DNA from: Clostridia bacterium
GTDB lineage: Bacteria > Bacillota_A > Clostridia > Oscillospirales > Butyricicoccaceae
Assembly (NCBI GenBank): GCA_017421885.1
Contig: JAFOHJ010000079.1
Span: 1 to 8,839, forward strand
Length of the DNA stretch: 8,839 bases
Direction: 5' to 3'
Shown here: piece after piece, positions 6,436 through 8,839 of the stretch
Numbering within the stretch: position 1 is the stretch's first letter
Layout of the letters: each line of letters starts with the position of its first letter
Made by a program: the position numbers and the translations under genes
The notes under the pieces: generated by a model
The model's database searches: none
The model's input: the letters and a program-made list of their open reading frames with translations, nothing else
What the model was told of the DNA's origin: nothing

Positions 6436-6491
6436 GCTGACACCGAACCCATGGACATGGAGGGATATGGTGGTTTTCAGCAAATGTGCCG

Positions 6492-6550
6492 TGCCAAACA
6501 CCCGTCAGGCTGCGCCTGCCACCCTCTTTGCCAAAGAGGGCTAAGTAACC
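6492..6550 (-). repeat. Two-hairpin intergenic repeat, copy B
   Basis: A 59-bp match to the copies at 28-86 and 8722-8780. On the minus strand it starts one base after the degV stop at 6552 and holds stems CCCTCTTT/AAAGAGGG and CAGGC/GCCTG. Compared with the other copies the first loop has changed (GGC instead of TG-containing) while the stem is kept. The position directly after a minus-strand gene is the same as for copy A. Confidence 0.85.
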
Positions 6551-6551
6551 C

Positions 6552-7394
6552 TTAATCCTTATAGCAGCACTGCATGGAGATGGCCATGGGGCCGGCCTGG
6601 TTGCAGATAACGCAGGGGTAATGGAAGATCTCGATCTCGGTCTTGGGGAAGGCGGCATGGAACTTGTCGTATGCAAACTGGGCATCCTTGAGGTTGTCGC
6701 CGTGGGTGATGCAGATATGATAATGCTCGTCGACACCCATCTTCTTGAAGGCGGAGATAGCCTTGTCGACTGCCTTGGAGAAGCCGCGGACAAGGATCGA
6801 CTTGTCGATGGCGCGCTTGTCCTCGCTCTGAGTAAGAACGGGCAGCAGGCCGAGGAAGTTGACGATCTTTGCAGCCGAGGGGCGCAGACGGCCGCCGCGC
6901 TGGAGGAAACCGATGTCCTGAGGCGCGAGGAAGGACTTATGGTTCTCGGTGTTCTTCTTGAGGGAGGCGATGATCTCCTGAACGGTTGCGCCGGCATCGG
7001 CCATCATCTTGGCCTTGCGTACCATGACGTACTGGGGGCTGGAAACGATGGTCGAGTCGAATACATAGATATGCTCGGCGTTGTTCATGCCCGAGCGAAC
7101 GGCCAGAGCCGAGGGATATGCACCCGAGAGGCCGTCGCCTACCGCGATATAGAGAACAGGGTTTTCAGCCGATGCACTGCGGAAGGCATCTTCCATCAGG
7201 CCTGCGTTGGGCTGAGATGTTGTGCCCAGCTTGCCCGCGCGCTGCATATTGAGGAAGTCGATGGGCTGGAGGTCGAAATAGTCGTAATACTCCTTGCTGT
7301 CGACAATGATTGTGAAGGGAAGCAGGGTTACGCCCATCTTCTCGGCCATAGCGGGCGAGAGGGACGTGCCTGTGTCGGTTACGATCTTTACCAT
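6552..7394 (-). CDS. DegV-family fatty-acid-binding protein (FakB-like), copy 1
   Basis: A 280-residue cytosolic DegV protein. Family members bind a fatty acid and, as FakB, present it to the kinase FakA for phosphorylation and entry into phospholipid synthesis. Seen here are MVKIVTDTG (1-9), LGTTSQP (56-62), GDGLSGAY (86-93), FLQRGGRL (163-170) and VRGF (202-205). Near the C-terminus is NQAGPM (265-270), where the family usually has His-x-Gly-Pro; the His position appears to be Gln266. The open frame runs 55 codons further upstream through the promoter, but 7394 is chosen: TAAGGAG sits nine bases before it and the protein then starts as DegV proteins do. It has its own consensus promoter and candidate operator, and lies just downstream of a paralogue that aligns without gaps. 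No fakA is in the window. Confidence 0.92.
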   Translation of the reverse strand: MVKIVTDTGTSLSPAMAEKMGVTLLPFTIIVDSKEYYDYFDLQPIDFLNMQRAGKLGTTSQPNAGLMEDAFRSASAENPVLYIAVGDGLSGAYPSALAVRSGMNNAEHIYVFDSTIVSSPQYVMVRKAKMMADAGATVQEIIASLKKNTENHKSFLAPQDIGFLQRGGRLRPSAAKIVNFLGLLPVLTQSEDKRAIDKSILVRGFSKAVDKAISAFKKMGVDEHYHICITHGDNLKDAQFAYDKFHAAFPKTEIEIFHYPCVICNQAGPMAISMQCCYKD

Positions 7395-7428
7395 GATCAG
7401 TATCTCCTTAAAGTTATATTTTTTAATA

Positions 7429-7443
7429 ATTAGCTTTACTAAG
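7429..7443 (-). promoter_or_regulatory. Candidate operator at degV copy 1
   Basis: On the minus strand CTTAG-TAAAG-CTAAT, a 15-bp imperfect palindrome, starts eight bases after the -10 box, around the expected transcription start. A closely similar site lies at the same place before the other degV gene (8484-8498). A repressor covering this site would block initiation. Confidence 0.5.
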
Positions 7444-7451
7444 TTATTTTT

Positions 7452-7480
7452 ATTATACGACCCTAAGTGATATATGTCAA
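7452..7480 (-). promoter_or_regulatory. Perfect consensus sigma-A promoter of degV copy 1
   Basis: On the minus strand TTGACA (7480-7475), a 17-base spacer and TATAAT (7457-7452) match the consensus at every position. The start is expected near 7445, giving a leader of about 50 bases. Such a strong promoter in the gap between two degV copies means each gene can be expressed on its own. Confidence 0.93.
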
Positions 7481-7518
7481 AGGTTTTTGATAAATCTGAT
7501 ATAGGTTTTTGGAAATGA

Positions 7519-7572
7519 GTAGGGCGACGTGAGGAAGTGATGGGCCACCGGGCGAGCACTGCTCGCCCCTAC
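7519..7572. repeat. GC-rich hairpin repeat (copy 2)
   Basis: The core is a perfect hairpin GGGCGAGCA-C-TGCTCGCCC (7550-7568) followed by CTAC. The 24 bases at 7549-7572 are identical to 8576-8599. A degenerate inverted end GTAGGGCGA is at 7519-7527. It lies between the stop of degV copy 2 and the promoter of degV copy 1. There is no T-run, so it is not a typical terminator, though it could stop some readthrough. Confidence 0.75.
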
Positions 7573-7593
7573 ATGGCTCCCCTGTGCATACCC

Positions 7594-8433
7594 TTACCTC
7601 TTGCAAGCCTGGATGGCCACACACATGGGGCCGCCCTGGTTGGCAAGGGCGCAGGGGAGCTCGGATATGATATATTCGCACTTGGGGAAGGCATCGCGCA
7701 GCTTATCCCTCGCCTGCAGAGCCTGCAGCTTGTTGTCGGCATGGGTGATGGTGATGTTATAGCTCTCATCGACTCCCATGCGCTGGAAGCCTTCGATGCA
7801 CTTCTCGACGACCTTGGCGAAGCCGCGGGCAATGAAGGCCTTTTCAAGGCGCTTCATGTCGGGGGTCTGGGTGATGGTGGGGACGAGGCCCAGAAGGCCT
7901 ACGACCTTGGCTGCGGCAGGGGTAAGGCGGCCGCCGCGCTTGAGATAGTCAAGGTCCTGAGGGATGAGATAGGACTTATGGGTGGTGGAGGCATCCTCAA
8001 GGGCAGTCAGGATCGCGCTTACCGATGCGCCGCCGTCGGCCATGCGCTTGGCCATGCGGGCCATTGCAGCTTCGGGTCCGCAGACGGTGCGCGAGTCGAA
8101 GACATGGATATGCTCGAGGTTATCCATCGTCGATCTTACAGCGCAGGCCGAAGCATAGGTGCCCGAAAGGCCGTCGCCGGCCGCGACATATACGATGGGG
8201 TTCTCAGCAGAGGCACTCTCGAAGGCCTCGATAACAAGGCCGGGGGCCGGCTGCGACGAGGTGGCGAGTTTGCCCGAGCGGAGGTATTTGACAAAGTCGT
8301 TGCAGGTGATCTCGACGGTGTCGAGGTAGGTGGAATGTTCGAGGGAAATTGTGAGGGGAAGGACGGTGATGCCCAGAGCTGCGCCTTCGGCAACGCTCAT
8401 GGAACCGGCCGTGTCGGTGATGATCCTGACCAT
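7594..8433 (-). CDS. DegV-family fatty-acid-binding protein (FakB-like), copy 2
   Basis: A 279-residue DegV protein, colinear with copy 1 without a single gap and identical at about 141 of 279 positions by hand count. It has MVRIITDTAG (1-10), LATSSQP (56-62), GDGLSGTY (86-93), YLKRGGRL (163-170), ARGF (202-205) and NQGGPM (265-270). The residue that is His in the usual HxGP motif is again Gln266. AAAGGAG is seven bases before the ATG. Copy 2 may bind a different acyl chain from copy 1, as multiple FakB proteins in one cell often do; ligand choice is not readable here. It is expressed from its own consensus promoter with a long structured leader. Readthrough into copy 1 is possible, because only a hairpin repeat without a T-run separates them. 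Confidence 0.92.
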   Translation of the reverse strand: MVRIITDTAGSMSVAEGAALGITVLPLTISLEHSTYLDTVEITCNDFVKYLRSGKLATSSQPAPGLVIEAFESASAENPIVYVAAGDGLSGTYASACAVRSTMDNLEHIHVFDSRTVCGPEAAMARMAKRMADGGASVSAILTALEDASTTHKSYLIPQDLDYLKRGGRLTPAAAKVVGLLGLVPTITQTPDMKRLEKAFIARGFAKVVEKCIEGFQRMGVDESYNITITHADNKLQALQARDKLRDAFPKCEYIISELPCALANQGGPMCVAIQACKR

Positions 8434-8456
8434 AGGGATTCTCCTTTGAGTTTATT

Positions 8457-8478
8457 GTTTATTTATGGGTAAATAAAC
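8457..8478 (-). promoter_or_regulatory. Leader inverted repeat upstream of degV copy 2
   Basis: A perfect 9-bp inverted repeat GTTTATTTA/TAAATAAAC with a four-base spacer lies in the transcribed leader, 9 bases upstream of the AAAGGAG ribosome site. It could be a second protein-binding site or an AU-rich mRNA hairpin near the ribosome site. Copy 1 has no equally good counterpart. Confidence 0.5.
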
Positions 8479-8483
8479 TAATT

Positions 8484-8498
8484 ATTAGTCTTTCTAAT
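8484..8498 (-). promoter_or_regulatory. Candidate operator at degV copy 2
   Basis: On the minus strand ATTAG-AAAGA-CTAAT is a perfect 5+5 palindrome with a five-base spacer, starting six bases after the -10 box. It is the counterpart of the site at 7429-7443. The outer half-sites recall the TTAG...CTAA arms of FapR-type lipid regulators, but the centre does not match, so the regulator is unnamed. Confidence 0.55.
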
Positions 8499-8504
8499 GA
8501 ATAT

Positions 8505-8533
8505 ATTATAACCTGATAAAGCGGTTATGTCAA
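8505..8533 (-). promoter_or_regulatory. Perfect consensus sigma-A promoter of degV copy 2
   Basis: On the minus strand TTGACA (8533-8528), a 17-base spacer and TATAAT (8510-8505) match the consensus at all positions, as for copy 1. The spacers differ in sequence, so this is not simply one undiverged duplication of the promoter. The start is expected near 8498, inside the candidate operator. Confidence 0.93.
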
Positions 8534-8575
8534 AGGGTTTTAAAAAACCTGTTTATTTCTGCATTGGAGACTGTG

Positions 8576-8613
8576 CGGGCGAGCACTGCTCGCCCCTACG
8601 GGCCGTCTGACGG
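8576..8613. repeat. GC-rich hairpin repeat (copy 3)
   Basis: A perfect hairpin GGGCGAGCA-C-TGCTCGCCC (8577-8595) followed by CTAC. The 24 bases at 8576-8599 are identical to 7549-7572. The trailing CGTCTGACGG (8604-8613) matches the flank of the copy at 6364-6435. It lies upstream of the degV copy 2 promoter. Confidence 0.75.
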
Positions 8614-8634
8614 TAGAAGTACCTCGCGTCCAAG

Positions 8635-8678
8635 GCTCCTTTTGAAAGGAGCTGTCACCGAAGGTGACTGAGGTTTGG
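8635..8678 (+). repeat. Variant two-hairpin repeat in the opposite orientation
   Basis: Stem GCTCCTTT/AAAGGAGC (8635-8652), then stem GTCACC-GAA-GGTGAC (8654-8668), then a tail ending GTTTGG (8673-8678). Layout, spacing and tail match the minus-strand reading of the copies at 28-86, 6492-6550 and 8722-8780, but the stem bases differ in a paired fashion. With the copy at 8722-8780 it forms an inverted pair about 40 bases apart. Confidence 0.7.
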
Positions 8679-8721
8679 CAACACCGTTCTGACGGTTATC
8701 TTTGTACTGCCGTAAGACTGC

Positions 8722-8780
8722 TGGCCAAACACCCGTCAGGCTGCGCCTGCCACCCTCTTTCAAAAGAGGGCTGAGGAACG
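8722..8780 (-). repeat. Two-hairpin intergenic repeat, copy C
   Basis: The same 59-bp element as at 28-86, with perfect stems CCCTCTTT/AAAGAGGG and CAGGC/GCCTG. As with copies A and B, its minus-strand 5' side may abut a gene end: a TAA lies 11 bases away at 8792-8794 on the minus strand. Confidence 0.85.
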
Positions 8781-8791
8781 GCACCCACGCC

Positions 8792-8839
8792 TTATGTAAC
8801 GGGGATTATTTTGTTAACAAGCTTTAAAAAGTTATAGAA
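8792..8839 (-). CDS. Possible 3' end of a minus-strand gene (partial)
   Basis: A minus-strand frame is open from the window edge to a TAA at 8792-8794 and would end FYNFLKLVNKIIPVT. It is proposed because the two-hairpin repeat sits just after a minus-strand stop codon in its two other complete copies. Against it, the stretch is AT-rich, uses TTA and ATA codons unlike the neighbours, and only 15 codons are visible. The same bases could instead be a plus-strand promoter: TTGTTA at 8811-8816, then TATAGA at 8833-8838 with a 16-base spacer. Confidence 0.22.
   Translation of the reverse strand, partial: FYNFLKLVNKIIPVT

Noticed and set aside
6337..6555. 72-codon plus-strand frame with an AG-rich site and GTG start
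   Set aside because: The start region looks plausible, but the frame then runs through both repeat families and ends over the degV stop; its sequence is a translation of repeats.
7537..8472. 311-codon plus-strand open frame opposite degV copy 2
   Set aside because: It overlaps the promoter, leader and GC repeat of the real gene, and its Gly/Ala-rich translation has no recognisable pattern.
8596..8784. 62-codon minus-strand frame containing KEGGRRSLTGVW
   Set aside because: The same peptide arises from the repeat at 6492-6550; it is the translated two-hairpin repeat rather than a conserved protein.
8811..8838. Plus-strand promoter at the right edge (TTGTTA-16-TATAGA)
   Set aside because: Both boxes match only four of six bases, and no downstream gene is visible to support it.
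1..8839. Selenocysteine (in-frame TGA) genes or a CRISPR array, suggested by the selenium genes and repeated hairpins
   Set aside because: All recognised genes end at normal stops without an in-frame TGA that splits a domain, and the repeats are few, dispersed and structured, with no regular spacer spacing.

Overview
The window looks like chromosomal DNA of a gut-type anaerobic Clostridia species, most likely Oscillospirales/Ruminococcaceae. This is inferred from GC-rich coding sequence between AT-rich leaders, strong AGGAGG-type ribosome sites, consensus sigma-A promoters, a Gram-positive style lipoprotein/MBOAT/DHHW surface cluster, and GC-rich hairpin repeats between genes. No rRNA, tRNA, CRISPR array, transposase or phage gene was seen.

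Left third (about 1-3030): a selenium/sulfur-handling locus. A cysteine-desulfurase-like PLP enzyme (minus strand) diverges from a plus-strand operon: a YedE-type selenium/sulfur-compound transporter, a single-domain TusA/YedF-like sulfur (selenium) carrier, and a small DUF3343 putative Se/S carrier. A strong terminator closes the operon. The divergent 202-bp gap holds a promoter for each side and a dense set of small inverted repeats, one overlapping the yedE -35 box. The likely logic is import of an oxyanion or Se/S compound by YedE, mobilisation of Se/S by the desulfurase, and hand-over of persulfide/perselenide on the small carriers. No selD, selA or selB lies in the window.

Middle (about 3050-6310): a three-gene cell-surface module. 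It encodes a small lipoprotein (DUF4358-like), an AlgI-like MBOAT O-acyltransferase and a membrane-anchored DHHW/AlgX-AlgJ-like protein. A terminator-like hairpin sits directly against the MBOAT ribosome site, so the two downstream genes probably depend on partial readthrough. A second strong terminator closes the module. The probable job is O-acetylation of an exported or wall polymer of unknown identity.

Right third (about 6310-8839): two tandem minus-strand DegV (FakB-like fatty-acid-binding) paralogues. They align without gaps over their whole length and are about half identical. Each has its own perfect TTGACA-17-TATAAT promoter and a similar inverted repeat just after the -10, suggesting one shared regulator. 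The gaps here are filled by two families of structured repeats: a two-hairpin element (complete copies at 28-86, 6492-6550 and 8722-8780, and a variant inverted copy at 8635-8678) and a GC-rich GGGCGAGCA-type hairpin. The last 48 bases may be the 3' end of another minus-strand gene.
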